Source: Enterococcus canintestini
GTDB taxonomy: Bacteria; Bacillota; Bacilli; Lactobacillales; Enterococcaceae
NCBI RefSeq assembly: GCF_001885735.1
Contig: NZ_JXKG01000013.1
Coordinates: forward strand, 1-64,000
Direction of reading: 5' to 3'
DNA length: 64,000 bases
A program made the translations under genes and the position numbers. Each line of letters starts with the position of its first letter. Positions within the stretch are counted from its first letter, which is position 1. Below are positions 27,323 through 36,660 of the stretch, one piece after another. A model generated the notes under the pieces. The model was given only the letters and a program-made list of their open reading frames with translations. It did not search any database and had not been told where the DNA came from.

Positions 27323-28198
27323 TTACAATTCTTCTTCATAAAAGCGTCCTAAAATTTGAACATTTTCAGCGATACTGACAAAAGCTTTTGGATCTGACTC
27401 TCTCATTGCCTGACGCATCAAAGGTAATTCAAACCGTGTACAAACAGTCAGCAAGACTGTCTGTTTATCATGTTTATAGGCACCTTCTGCTTCATTTATA
27501 ATCGTAATTCCCCGACGCATCTTATCTTGAATATGATGGATCACCGCATCAGGATGACGCGTAATAATGGTTACCTGCATTTTCTTTTGTTTTGTAAAAA
27601 CTGCATCGGTTACTTTGCCACTTACAAAGATGGCAATGGCACTATATAACGCATACTGCCAGCCAAACAGTAACCCGGCAGCGAACATAATCATAATATT
27701 AAAAATAATCGAAATCGAGCCGACTGTCTTTCCCGTCTTTTTTTGGATTGCAATACTAACAAAATCCAAACCACCTGAAGACAAGCCACTTCTTAATGCA
27801 TAACCAATTCCTGCGCCCATCACAGCCCCACCAAAAATGGCACAAACAATTGGATCTGTTGTTAAGACTTCTTCTGGCATAATCTGCATAAATAAAGAAG
27901 CTAAAACAACGGTGATACCGGTGAAAATCGTAAACTTATGCCCAACTTTAAACCATCCGACTAAAAACAAAGGCAGATTTAAAATTAATAAATTGGCCGA
28001 AACCGGAAGATTAAACCCGAACCACTCTGTTGAAAGTGTGGTAATAATTTGTGCCACGCCGGTAATTCCACTAGAATAAATCTTTCCTGGTTGATAGAAA
28101 AAGTTTACTGCAATTGAGGCTAAAATTGCGTAAACAACAGAAAACGAAAACTTTTGCAAATAGTCTGAAATAGTGACTTTTTGCGCAATATTTTTCAT
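27323..28198 (-). CDS. YitT family membrane protein (DUF161/DUF2179)
   Basis: A 291-residue protein with five to six N-terminal membrane spans (about residues 13-205), including the family motif GGAVMGAGIGYALRSGLSSGGLDFV. A cytosolic C-terminal DUF2179 domain follows (about 215-285), with VTIITRHPDAVIHHIQDKMRRGITIINEAEGAY. Function is unsettled; the family is widespread in Firmicutes. Ribosome site AAGGAG with a longish spacer. Probably co-transcribed with oatA, whose start is 39 bp after the stop. Confidence 0.9.
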   Translation of the reverse strand: MKNIAQKVTISDYLQKFSFSVVYAILASIAVNFFYQPGKIYSSGITGVAQIITTLSTEWFGFNLPVSANLLILNLPLFLVGWFKVGHKFTIFTGITVVLASLFMQIMPEEVLTTDPIVCAIFGGAVMGAGIGYALRSGLSSGGLDFVSIAIQKKTGKTVGSISIIFNIMIMFAAGLLFGWQYALYSAIAIFVSGKVTDAVFTKQKKMQVTIITRHPDAVIHHIQDKMRRGITIINEAEGAYKHDKQTVLLTVCTRFELPLMRQAMRESDPKAFVSIAENVQILGRFYEEEL

Positions 28199-28304
28199 GA
28201 TAAAAAAAGCTCCTTATGCCTATAACTAAGAGGCAAGCCAAATCAAAGCCCATCGCAGTAATTCAACTTTCTTCTCGCTGTGTACATTATACGAAGTCTG
28301 ATGC

Positions 28305-28343
28305 AAAAAGAAAAGGACAACCCACTAAAGTGAGTGTCCTTTT
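28305..28343 (-). terminator. aspS terminator
   Basis: Hairpin with arms AAAAGGACA / TGTCCTTTT and inner ACT/AGT pairing. On the minus strand it is followed by a U-rich tail. Confidence 0.8.
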
Positions 28344-28352
28344 AAGATTCTT

Positions 28353-30125
28353 TTAGTCTTCTTCGGTTGCAGTGACTTCAATATTTAATTCAAATAGTTG
28401 TAATGGTGAGACGGTACTTGGTGCTTGCGTCATAGGATCAGCTGCTTTCCCATTTTTTGGAAAGGCAATTACTTCTCTAATATTGTCTTCACCTGCTAGT
28501 AACATAACAAAACGATCTAAACCTAAGGCAATTCCGCCTAGTGGTGGAAAACCATAGTCTAAGGCGTCTAATAAGAAACCAAATTGTTCTTGCATTTCTA
28601 CGCGGCCAAAACCTAGAGCAGCAAACATTTTTTCTTGCAATTCGCGTTCATGAATACGCAATGAGCCCCCACCTAGTTCATAACCATTTAAAACAATGTC
28701 ATAAGCTTCGGCATGTACTTTGGTTGGATCAGTTGCTAGATATTGAATATCTTCTTTTTTTGGTAAAGTGAAAGGATGATGGGCCGAAACATAACGACCT
28801 TCTTCTTCACTATATTCAAATTGAGGCCAATCGGTAATCCATAAAAAGTTAAACTTGCTTTCATCAATTAAGCCTAATTCTTTGGCCATTTTATTCCGAA
28901 CCGCACCAAGAGCTGCTGTTACCACGTTAAAGGAATCTGCACCAAACATAATTAAATCGCCAACTTCAGCATCTGTAGCAGCAATAATTTCCGCTTGTTT
29001 TTCTGTTAAAAATTTGGCAATTGGCCCTTTTAAGCCATCTTCTTCTACTTTAACCCAAGCTAGTCCTTTTGCACCAAACTGACCAACATAATGGGCATAG
29101 TTATCCATATCTTTACGAGAATATTTGCTAGCGGCACCTTTTGCGTTTAGTGCTTTGACTACACCACCAGAAGTTAATGCCATTTGGAAGACTTTAAAAT
29201 CGACATCTTTTACCACATCACCTAAGTCCACTAATTCCATCGCAAAACGAGTATCTGGCTTATCACTACCGTAACGATTCATCGCCTCATCATAAGTCAT
29301 GCGGGGAAATGGCAACGTCACTTCAATTCCTTTTACTTCTTGCATGACTTTTGCAATCATACCTTCTGTAATCTCTTGAATTTCTTCTACCGTTAGAAAA
29401 CTCATTTCCATATCGACTTGCGTAAATTCAGGTTGGCGGTCGCCTCTTAAATCTTCATCCCGGAAACAACGCGCAATTTGATAGTAACGATCAAAGCCTG
29501 CGTTCATCAACAATTGTTTGAACAATTGCGGTGATTGTGGCAAAGCATAGAAGTGACCCGGATGTACTCGTGAAGGTACCAAATAATCCCGCGCACCTTC
29601 TGGCGTAGATTTACCTAAATAAGGTGTTTCAATATCCAAGAAACCTTTTTCGTCTAAATAATGACGAATGGCTTGGGTTGTTTTGTGACGCATGATAATA
29701 TTTTGCGTCATTTTAGGACGACGTAAATCAAGTGAGCGATTTTTCAAACGAATTTCATCACTGATTTCTTGATCATCTTCAATTGCAAATGGTGGTGTTT
29801 TGGCTTTGTTTAAAACAGTAATTTCAGAGGCGATAACTTCAAATTCGCCGGTTTTCATTTTGGGATTAATTGCTGCTGCTTCTCGTAAAATAACTTTACC
29901 TGTTACTTCAATCACATATTCACTGCGACATTTATCGGCAACTTCCCAGGCGTCTTTTGATAATTCAGGATTAAAGACCACTTGTACAATGCCTTCTCTA
30001 TCACGTAAATCAATAAAAATTACGCCACCTAAATCGCGACGCTTTTGTACCCAACCTTTTAAGGTTACAGTTTGTTCTAACTCAGCTTTTGAAACTAAAC
30101 CACAATATACAGTTCGTTTTGCCAT
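28353..30125 (-). CDS. aspS: Aspartyl-tRNA synthetase
   Basis: A 590-residue class IIb synthetase of bacterial length. An N-terminal OB-fold anticodon domain (about 1-105) is followed by motif 1 region [25 protein letters not shown] and motif 2 [23 protein letters not shown] bacterial GAD insertion follows (about 285-420), then motif 3 [15 protein letters not shown] near 525-540. It charges tRNA-Asp (and possibly tRNA-Asn). The usual Firmicute partner hisS is not upstream. A T-box leader precedes it. Confidence 0.97.
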   Translation of the reverse strand: MAKRTVYCGLVSKAELEQTVTLKGWVQKRRDLGGVIFIDLRDREGIVQVVFNPELSKDAWEVADKCRSEYVIEVTGKVILREAAAINPKMKTGEFEVIASEITVLNKAKTPPFAIEDDQEISDEIRLKNRSLDLRRPKMTQNIIMRHKTTQAIRHYLDEKGFLDIETPYLGKSTPEGARDYLVPSRVHPGHFYALPQSPQLFKQLLMNAGFDRYYQIARCFRDEDLRGDRQPEFTQVDMEMSFLTVEEIQEITEGMIAKVMQEVKGIEVTLPFPRMTYDEAMNRYGSDKPDTRFAMELVDLGDVVKDVDFKVFQMALTSGGVVKALNAKGAASKYSRKDMDNYAHYVGQFGAKGLAWVKVEEDGLKGPIAKFLTEKQAEIIAATDAEVGDLIMFGADSFNVVTAALGAVRNKMAKELGLIDESKFNFLWITDWPQFEYSEEEGRYVSAHHPFTLPKKEDIQYLATDPTKVHAEAYDIVLNGYELGGGSLRIHERELQEKMFAALGFGRVEMQEQFGFLLDALDYGFPPLGGIALGLDRFVMLLAGEDNIREVIAFPKNGKAADPMTQAPSTVSPLQLFELNIEVTATEED

Positions 30126-30174
30126 TTTTTACCCTCCATCAAACTCTTTTTTAATCAGCTTTTGGCCGTTTTTG

Positions 30175-30400
30175 GAATACAAAAAAAGCCCTTGTTCTCA
30201 CAAGGGCGAATGATCAATCCACGGTACCACCTAAATTTGAAAGTTAAACTTTCCTCAAGACCGATAACGTTGGTAAAACGGAAGCGGCTTTGCACGCGCT
30301 CATCTCCAGAATGTCTTTGACAAATAAGGCTTAAACTACTTTCAGCCAAGGCAGTTCTCTCTTAAAAGGATCTTATTTGCTACTCTTTCTTTCACTGATT
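30175..30400 (-). promoter_or_regulatory. T-box leader of aspS
   Basis: Minus-strand leader with the T-box core AGGTGGTACCGTGG (30220-30233), preceded by stem I features (AGAGAGAACTGCCTTGG; GAAAGAGTAG). The terminator GCCCTTGT-gaga-ACAAGGGC-TTTTTTT is at 30181-30208. A specifier candidate GAC (Asp) at 30313-30315 lies in AAAGACATTCTGGAG, the usual position on the 3' side of stem I. Uncharged tRNA-Asp should stabilise the antiterminator and allow aspS transcription. Promoter -35 TTGACA is at 30439-30444. Confidence 0.9.
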
Positions 30401-30577
30401 TTTACTATTAATGTTAAGCTACTAGAATTACGTGAAAATGTCAAGATTTTTCAAAGTCCTTTTCAAAATTTCCTTACTTTCATTTAAAAGTTTTACTGAT
30501 AAGACGTTTCAATTCAGCTTTTTGGCAGTTTGATTTAGACTTGTATTAGAGTAAAAAACATATAGGAGGTTTTTTTC

Positions 30578-31516
30578 ATGGCAGATGTACAAATTGGCAA
30601 ATCACAAGTTTACGCATCCACATTAGGATTAGGTACCAATAAAATTGGTGGTCACAACCTATTTAAAAACTTGGATGACGAAGTAGGCAAAGAAGTCTTA
30701 CGGACTGCATTACGCAATGGTGTCACCCTCTTAGATACCGCTTATGCGTATGGTTTTGGACAATCGGAAAAATTAATTGGGGAAGTTTTGCAAGAAGCTG
30801 AATTTGACCGCGCCCGCGTAATTATTGCCACCAAAGCCGCTCAAGTCCCCGGTAATGAAGAGCAATTAGATAATAGTCCTGAGTTTTTACAAAATGCAGT
30901 GGAAGATGCCTTAAAACGACTACAAACAGAATATATTGATATTTTTTATATCCATTTTCCTGATGAAGTAACGAAAAAAAATGAAGCAGTAAAAGCACTT
31001 CATGAATTAAAAGAAGCAGGTAAAATTCGAGCAATTGGTGTTTCTAATTTTTCTTTAGCTCAAATTAAAGAAGCCAATTTAGACGGTTATGTGGATGTAG
31101 TTGAAGACAATTATAATTTATTGCATCGAGAAGCTGAAACCGAACTCTTCCCTTACTTAGCTAAACACAAAATTAGCTTTATTCCATATTTTCCATTAGC
31201 GTCAGGTTTATTATCAGGAAAATATACTGCTGACCAAAAATTTGCCGAAAATGATTCCCGCAGCAAAAATCCTGATTTCACAGGGGACCGTTATCAAAAA
31301 ATTATTGCTACTATGGAAGAAATGAAGATTATCGCCCATCGCAATGATGCAACTGTGACCCAACTTGTCTTAGCCTGGTATTTAAAAAATCCAAATATTG
31401 CTGCTGTTATTCCCGGCGCAAGAAATGTTGAGCAAATGGTGGCAAATGCCAAAGCAACAGATATTCGGATTAACAATGACGATTATGAATTAATCGATGA
31501 CTTATTCCGCTTTTAA
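30578..31516 (+). CDS. Aldo/keto reductase
   Basis: A 312-residue NADPH-dependent TIM-barrel oxidoreductase. The catalytic tetrad shows as Asp in TLLDTAYAYGFGQSE (Asp about 53, Tyr about 58), Lys in IIATKAA (about 85) and His in DIFYIHFPDE (about 126). The cofactor segment is IPGARNVEQMVANAKA near the C-terminus. Closest to general AKR stress/aldehyde reductases; substrate not predictable. Ribosome site AGGAGG. The thioesterase gene follows 55 bp later on the same strand. Confidence 0.9.
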   Translation: MADVQIGKSQVYASTLGLGTNKIGGHNLFKNLDDEVGKEVLRTALRNGVTLLDTAYAYGFGQSEKLIGEVLQEAEFDRARVIIATKAAQVPGNEEQLDNSPEFLQNAVEDALKRLQTEYIDIFYIHFPDEVTKKNEAVKALHELKEAGKIRAIGVSNFSLAQIKEANLDGYVDVVEDNYNLLHREAETELFPYLAKHKISFIPYFPLASGLLSGKYTADQKFAENDSRSKNPDFTGDRYQKIIATMEEMKIIAHRNDATVTQLVLAWYLKNPNIAAVIPGARNVEQMVANAKATDIRINNDDYELIDDLFRF

Positions 31517-31571
31517 TCTTTTAGTAAAAGAAAGATTATTGCTAAGTTAACAAGTAAGACGAGGAGACAAA

Positions 31572-32000
31572 ATGGAAAAATACGCTGGTTATATCCGTAG
31601 CCCCCATTATTACGAAACTGATCAAATGCAGATTATTCATCATTCCAATTATATTCGTTGGTTTGAAGAAGCCCGAGTTGCTTTATTGGAACACTTGGGA
31701 CTGCCCTATCATTTGTTAGAAGAAAGTGGGATTATTGTGCCAGTTCTAGGCGTGAGTTGCCAATATAAAGAGATGATTCATTACGGTGAGACGGTCAAGA
31801 TCCACGTCAACGTAGAAAAATACACCGGTACGCGTCTAAATTTCACCTATCAGATTACACCGGTATCAGATGAAACCAAAATTCTTACAACTGGTGAAAG
31901 TCAGCACTGCTTTTTAAAAAGTGAAACTGGACGTTTGGTGCAGCTAAAAAAAGCAAACCCCACTTTTCACCAACTATTTAGTGATTATGCTAGTTTATAA
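31572..32000 (+). CDS. Acyl-CoA thioesterase (4HBT/YbgC-like hotdog)
   Basis: A 142-residue single hotdog domain. RSPHYYETDQMQIIHHSNYIRWFEEAR includes the 4-hydroxybenzoyl-CoA thioesterase-type active-site Asp (YETDQM) and HHSNY. Family length is about 130-145. It likely hydrolyses short- or medium-chain acyl-CoA in the cytosol; the real substrate is unknown. Start follows ACGAGGAGAC. Ends at a terminator shared with the convergent luxS gene. Confidence 0.88.
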   Translation: MEKYAGYIRSPHYYETDQMQIIHHSNYIRWFEEARVALLEHLGLPYHLLEESGIIVPVLGVSCQYKEMIHYGETVKIHVNVEKYTGTRLNFTYQITPVSDETKILTTGESQHCFLKSETGRLVQLKKANPTFHQLFSDYASL

Positions 32001-32012
32001 AACAAAAATAAA

Positions 32013-32053
32013 TAAAAGGCGCACCCACAGTCATTTGTTGGGTACGCTTTTTA
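32013..32053. terminator. Terminator between the thioesterase gene and luxS
   Basis: Hairpin AAAAGGCGCACCCA-loop-TGGGTACGCTTTTT, usable in both directions between the convergent genes. Confidence 0.8.
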
Positions 32054-32077
32054 TTTGTCTACTATTATATGAATGAA

Positions 32078-32542
32078 TTATTCTGCTGCAAAAACAGTGG
32101 ACCATTCATCTTCTTTTGCTAAAAATTCACGCGCCAGTTCTTGGGCTCCTGTTAACGTATGATTTGCTGCCCAGCCACATTGCTTTTCGTTACTGGCAGG
32201 AACTTCTGTTGCATTTAACACATCTTCCATCGTCTTTTTCAACACAGTTAAAATTTCATCGTAATCATCGTGGTTTAAAACCGTTAAATAAAAACCAGTT
32301 TGGCATCCCATTGGTGACCAGTCCACAATATAATCAGCGTGGTTACGAATTAATTCAGCTGTCAAATGTTCTAGGGAGTGAAGACTTTTCATCTCCATGT
32401 GTTCTTTATTTGGTTGTTTAAAACGGACATCATACTTAATAATCGTATCACCATTTCCACCTGTTTTGCGATCAGCTACGCGGACATAAGGTGCTTTTAC
32501 TTTCGTGTGATCTAGATTAAAACTTTCGACATTCATCTTCAT
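32078..32542 (-). CDS. luxS: S-ribosylhomocysteine lyase (AI-2 synthase)
   Basis: A 154-residue LuxS. The HxxEH motif is at residues 55-59 (HSLEH), the catalytic Cys80 is in [11 protein letters not shown], and the distal metal ligand Cys122 is in [11 protein letters not shown]. It converts S-ribosylhomocysteine to homocysteine plus DPD, the precursor of AI-2. It follows the yrrT-like methyltransferase by 110 bp on the same strand as mccA and mccB, so it feeds homocysteine to the cystathionine pathway encoded there. Ribosome site AAGGAG. Confidence 0.97.
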   Translation of the reverse strand: MKMNVESFNLDHTKVKAPYVRVADRKTGGNGDTIIKYDVRFKQPNKEHMEMKSLHSLEHLTAELIRNHADYIVDWSPMGCQTGFYLTVLNHDDYDEILTVLKKTMEDVLNATEVPASNEKQCGWAANHTLTGAQELAREFLAKEDEWSTVFAAE

Positions 32543-32652
32543 ATTTTTTGCTCCTTCTTAATTGTTTTTGGGGAAGACATTTTTTGTTTCATTTTTTTAT
32601 TATCACGGCTGCAATGCTTAAAATTGTCATGTTACTGTTACCAAAAAATTTC

Positions 32653-33296
32653 TCAGCGTTTCACCGCTTCAGCAATCCAAGCAAAAGAATTAATTTGCCA
32701 GAATTTTACCGTAAAACCAGCTTCGTGAAAATAATTTTCCAAATTGGGCAATAAAGGATAATATTCCCGTTGTAAATCTGCTGCCAGTGTCTTTTTGCCA
32801 GTATTAATAGCTGTGGTAATGGTATCATCAAAGCGCATTTGCGAAACAAACATCGTATCGCCGATAATTACTTTGCCACCTTTTGGTAAGAGGACCGCAT
32901 ATTTTTGCAACGCTCGCTTTTTTTCAATTCCATTTAAATGGTGAAAGACAAAGTTAGCGACAATTGTATCGATATTCCCCGCGGGTAACGGAAAATTCTC
33001 CATATCGCCGGCTAAAAAATCAATACCGGCAAGTTCTGGCTTTTCTTTAGCCAGGTCTCGCATTTCTGCAGAGGGCTCAACTGGGAAAACAGTTTTCCCA
33101 GCTTTTAACAAAGCAATGGTTAGATTTCCTGTGCCACTGCCAAATTCTAACACATTTTGGCCAGCTTTTTCAGTAATCATAGTTAACATTTCTGAATAAT
33201 TAGCAAAAACTTCAGCATATTCTGGATCATGTCCTGCTACAGTTTCATCGTATTCCTTGGCCCATTCCTTAAAAATCGGAATAAATTCTAACCCCA

Positions 33297-33297
<1 letters not shown>
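32653..33297 (-). CDS. SAM-dependent methyltransferase (YrrT-like)
   Basis: A 214-residue class I methyltransferase. The SAM motif I VLEFGSGTGNLTIALLKAG (about 48-66) is followed by the acidic FPVEPS, FLAGDMENFPLPAGNIDTIVANFVFHHL (about 92-120) and PKGGKVIIGDTMF. In Bacillus, YrrT is encoded with mtnN, mccA, mccB for methionine-to-cysteine conversion. Here it lies between mccB (the stop and start share one base, TAATG) and luxS, so the same role is likely: a SAM-using methyltransferase that yields SAH. Its acceptor is unknown. Confidence 0.85.
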
Positions 33298-34466
<1,169 letters not shown>

Positions 34467-34480
34467 CTAATAAATTCTTA

Positions 34481-35410
34481 TTAATACTTAGTACGTGTGT
34501 AAATATCCTTTGATAAGTAACGATCGCCAGCATCGGGAAAGACAGTCGTAATCACACTACCCGCTGGTAATTTTTGGGCCACATTAATAGCCGCCGCTAA
34601 AGCTGCCCCACTTGAACTACCTGCTAAAACCCCATAATCTTTTGCTAGTTGGCGAGTATAAGAAAAACCTGTTTCATCACTGATTGTTTCATAACCTGCG
34701 ATAGGTAAATTTTCAAAAAATGGTGGGATAAACTCGACCCCAATACCTTCAATTTCATGGGCATGACTTAAGCCTCCGTTTAAAATAGAGCCTGCCGGTT
34801 CAACACCATACAATAAAATTTCCGGATATTTTTCTCTTAAATAAGCCCCCGTGCCTGCAAACGTTCCACCAGAGCCAACACCTGCTACAAAAGCTGTAAT
34901 TGTTTCCGGAAGATCTGCCACAATTTCAGGACCCAGTGTTTCGTAATAAGCTTTTGGATTTCCTTCATTTTCAAACTGGAGCGGTAGATAACTATTGGGT
35001 ATTTCTTGTGCGAGTTCCTTTGCCTTTTTTATTGCTCCTGTCATGCCCATTTTGGTAGGTGTGTGTACAAGGGTTGCCCCTAGTGCCTGCATTAACGCTT
35101 GCTTTTCTAAACTGAATTTTTCTGGCACCACAAAAATCGTTTGAATACCATAGGCTTGGGCCGCTAGCGCTAGTCCGATGCCTGTATTTCCTGCGGTAGG
35201 CTCGATTAAAGTGCCACCAGCTTTTAATTTTCCTGTTTGGATAGCGCTACTGACTAAATACTGCCCCAAACGATCTTTAATGCTACCGCCAGGATTTAAA
35301 AATTCTAATTTAGCAAAAATTTCTGTCTCGTTTGGAATTGGTAATTGTGAACTGGTAAAGCGTAACAGTGGCGTATTTCCAATGGCTTCTTTAATTTGAT
35401 TAATGATCAT
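34481..35410 (-). CDS. mccA: Cystathionine beta-synthase / O-acetylserine-dependent (MccA-type)
   Basis: A 309-residue PLP-dependent beta-family enzyme. The PLP Lys is in NPGGSIKDRLGQYL (about 45), the substrate loop is EPTAGNTGIGLALAAQAYG, the PLP-phosphate loop is VAGVGSGGTFAGTG and the C-terminal Ser is in VLAGSSSGAAL. The PTAGNTGIG loop (CysK has TSGNTGI) and FVVPEKFSLEKQALMQALGA are typical of MccA/YrhA, which condenses homocysteine with O-acetylserine or serine to cystathionine. First gene of the cluster; AGGAGC precedes the ATG. Preceded by a polycysteine leader peptide and terminator. Confidence 0.88.
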   Translation of the reverse strand: MIINQIKEAIGNTPLLRFTSSQLPIPNETEIFAKLEFLNPGGSIKDRLGQYLVSSAIQTGKLKAGGTLIEPTAGNTGIGLALAAQAYGIQTIFVVPEKFSLEKQALMQALGATLVHTPTKMGMTGAIKKAKELAQEIPNSYLPLQFENEGNPKAYYETLGPEIVADLPETITAFVAGVGSGGTFAGTGAYLREKYPEILLYGVEPAGSILNGGLSHAHEIEGIGVEFIPPFFENLPIAGYETISDETGFSYTRQLAKDYGVLAGSSSGAALAAAINVAQKLPAGSVITTVFPDAGDRYLSKDIYTRTKY

Positions 35411-35440
35411 GCTTTTGCTCCTTAGCTTAAATTGGGAAAT

Positions 35441-35474
35441 AAAAAAAGAGGTACTGACTATTAATCAGTACCTC
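35441..35474 (-). terminator. Attenuator terminator upstream of mccA
   Basis: Minus-strand hairpin GAGGTACTGA-ttaatag-TCAGTACCTC followed by seven U, 31 bp before the mccA ATG and 61 bp after the stop of the leader peptide. There is no gene between, so it can only regulate read-through into mccA. Confidence 0.9.
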
Positions 35475-35499
35475 GAATACTCTAAAAATATACACAAAT

Positions 35500-35524
35500 A
35501 GTTACTGGTGCACACAGAACTGTT
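35500..35524 (-). promoter_or_regulatory. Candidate switching segment of the mcc attenuator
   Basis: The minus-strand segment at 35510-35524 can pair with codons 2-6 of the leader peptide (35616-35630): 13 of 15 positions match, 5 bp plus 8 bp around a 2x2 loop. Three bases on, CAGTAACT (35500-35507) matches the terminator's 3' arm in 7 of 8 positions and so could pair with its 5' arm AGGTACTG. These are the alternative pairings expected of an attenuator, judged by eye. Confidence 0.5.
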
Positions 35525-35534
35525 CGCGAATGTT

Positions 35535-35633
35535 TTAGAAATTAGGTCTATTAATAGGCATGACAAAATGGTATGCTGCAATGTTTTGCACCATACAACA
35601 ACAATCTGCAATTAAAACAGTTCGCTGTGCCAT
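35535..35633 (-). CDS. Polycysteine leader peptide of the mccA-mccB-luxS cluster
   Basis: A 32-residue open frame. It begins MAQRTVLIAD, continues Cys-Cys-Cys at codons 11-13 (TGT TGT TGT, 35595-35603), and ends in PINRPNF then TAA. An upstream AAGGGG lies 10 bases before the ATG, and a promoter lies 33 bp upstream. Cys is normally rare (about 0.5-1 percent), so three in a row ahead of cysteine-synthesis genes and an intrinsic terminator suggests a ribosome-stalling sensor of Cys-tRNA. A tiny ATG-TAG frame overlaps the ribosome site (35636-35641). The peptide itself is presumably not functional outside regulation. Not confirmed by any expression data. Confidence 0.7.
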   Translation of the reverse strand: MAQRTVLIADCCCMVQNIAAYHFVMPINRPNF

Positions 35634-35665
35634 GTCTACATGACCCCTTTCCTAAATTTGATATC

Positions 35666-35695
35666 AATCTACCATTGCAGGTAAATTGCTGTCAA
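35666..35695 (-). promoter_or_regulatory. Promoter of the mcc leader
   Basis: Minus-strand -35 TTGACA (35690-35695) and -10 TAGATT (35666-35671), 18-base spacing. It places the start point about 25 bases before the leader peptide ATG. Confidence 0.7.
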
Positions 35696-35717
35696 CAATT
35701 ATTTTTTTAAATAACAA

Positions 35718-36368
35718 TTAGAACAACAGTTGCAAAAAGCGCCATAAATAACGTAACAAGCGGTATAAAATAAAGAGAAAGAATAGATTTCCCAACACAA
35801 AATTCACGCCATTACCGGCAGTTGCTTTTAAATTAGTCCAAGTAAAACGCCGCAAAAATCGGGGAACATTATTGTAACCATTGCGTTTTAAGCGAAACTT
35901 CTCTTCATAAGTCAACTCCAACATATCATAATAATAAATCGCCAGCGGTTGCATAGTAAAAAAGTTTTTCGCAAAGCCTACTAGTAAAGTATATTGTTTG
36001 TTACTAGCCGGTAAATTACGCGCCCCTTTTTTATTAATTGCTACGACAAAGTTATTGTCTTTTAAAACATTATAGCTATATTCTGCTTCTTCAATTTGAA
36101 CAATTTGAGCAAGCGGTTCATTTTGAGCTAGAAAATTCCCGTACACTTCAGGAAATTCCTGCAACTTTTTAAAAAGCAGCATAACCAAACCTAAAAGTAG
36201 TACAATAATAACACTATTCATAATAAGATGTTCTTTAAAAATAAAACTATAAATAACGACAATGAATAACGCTACCAGCGTTAAAACAATCCGCTTCATA
36301 AAAAATTTACGATACATTAACGCAATCGTACGCTCGTAATATGAAAAATCCTGCTTAGCAAAATCCAT
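35718..36368 (-). CDS. Membrane protein of unknown function
   Basis: A 216-residue protein with two adjacent membrane spans near the N-terminus (about residues 28-44 and 48-66). A soluble region follows (about 70-185, with FAKNFFTMQPLAIYYYDMLELTYEEKFRLKRNGY), then a hydrophobic C-terminal segment (about 190-210). YcxB-like proteins share a similar arrangement, but I do not see a decisive motif and make no assignment. It ends only about 20 bp before the mcc promoter region, with no obvious terminator, so read-through into the mcc leader is possible. Confidence 0.65.
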   Translation of the reverse strand: MDFAKQDFSYYERTIALMYRKFFMKRIVLTLVALFIVVIYSFIFKEHLIMNSVIIVLLLGLVMLLFKKLQEFPEVYGNFLAQNEPLAQIVQIEEAEYSYNVLKDNNFVVAINKKGARNLPASNKQYTLLVGFAKNFFTMQPLAIYYYDMLELTYEEKFRLKRNGYNNVPRFLRRFTWTNLKATAGNGVNFVLGNLFFLFILYRLLRYLWRFLQLLF

Positions 36369-36518
36369 AAAAACCTCCTACAAAAGTTTAGCTTCCCATC
36401 TACTTTTAATTAGTATACCTGATGCACACTTCTCTGTCATGAAACAATCGTTTTGTCTCTGTTTTTAAGCCTTTCTTTTGCAAAAATCATTTTTTAGCAG
36501 TAACGTTAGAAATGTTGA

Positions 36519-36592
36519 CGGGAAATAGCTCAGCTTGGTAGAGCACTTGCTTCGGGAGTAAGGGGTCGCAGGTTCAAATCCTGTTTTCCCGA
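36519..36592 (+). tRNA. tRNA-Pro (anticodon CGG)
   Basis: A 74-base cloverleaf. The acceptor CGGGAAA/TTTCCCG has discriminator A. The D arm is GCTC...GAGC, the anticodon stem is CTTGC/GTAAG with loop TTCGGGA (anticodon CGG, reads CCG), and the T arm is GCAGG-TTCAAAT-CCTGT. CCA is not encoded. It stands alone and is followed directly by a terminator hairpin. Confidence 0.95.
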
Positions 36593-36594
36593 TT

Positions 36595-36660
36595 AAAAGA
36601 TCCTTGTGATTTTGAACTGATTATTTATCTTCAGTCCATCTCACAAGGATCTTTTATTTT
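36595..36660. terminator. Terminator after tRNA-Pro, shared with the surface protein gene
   Basis: Perfect 15-bp arms AAAAGATCCTTGTGA / TCACAAGGATCTTTT with a loop of about 31 bases; T-rich on the plus side and U4 on the minus side. Confidence 0.85.

Noticed and set aside
35441-35695. T-box or SAM riboswitch upstream of mccA
   Set aside because: No AGGGTGGNACCGCG core and no S-box or SMK-type motifs were found; the Cys-codon leader and terminator explain the region better.
36519-36592. Prophage attachment in tRNA-Pro
   Set aside because: The tRNA is complete, lies 14 kb from the prophage end and shows no duplicated 3' part nearby.
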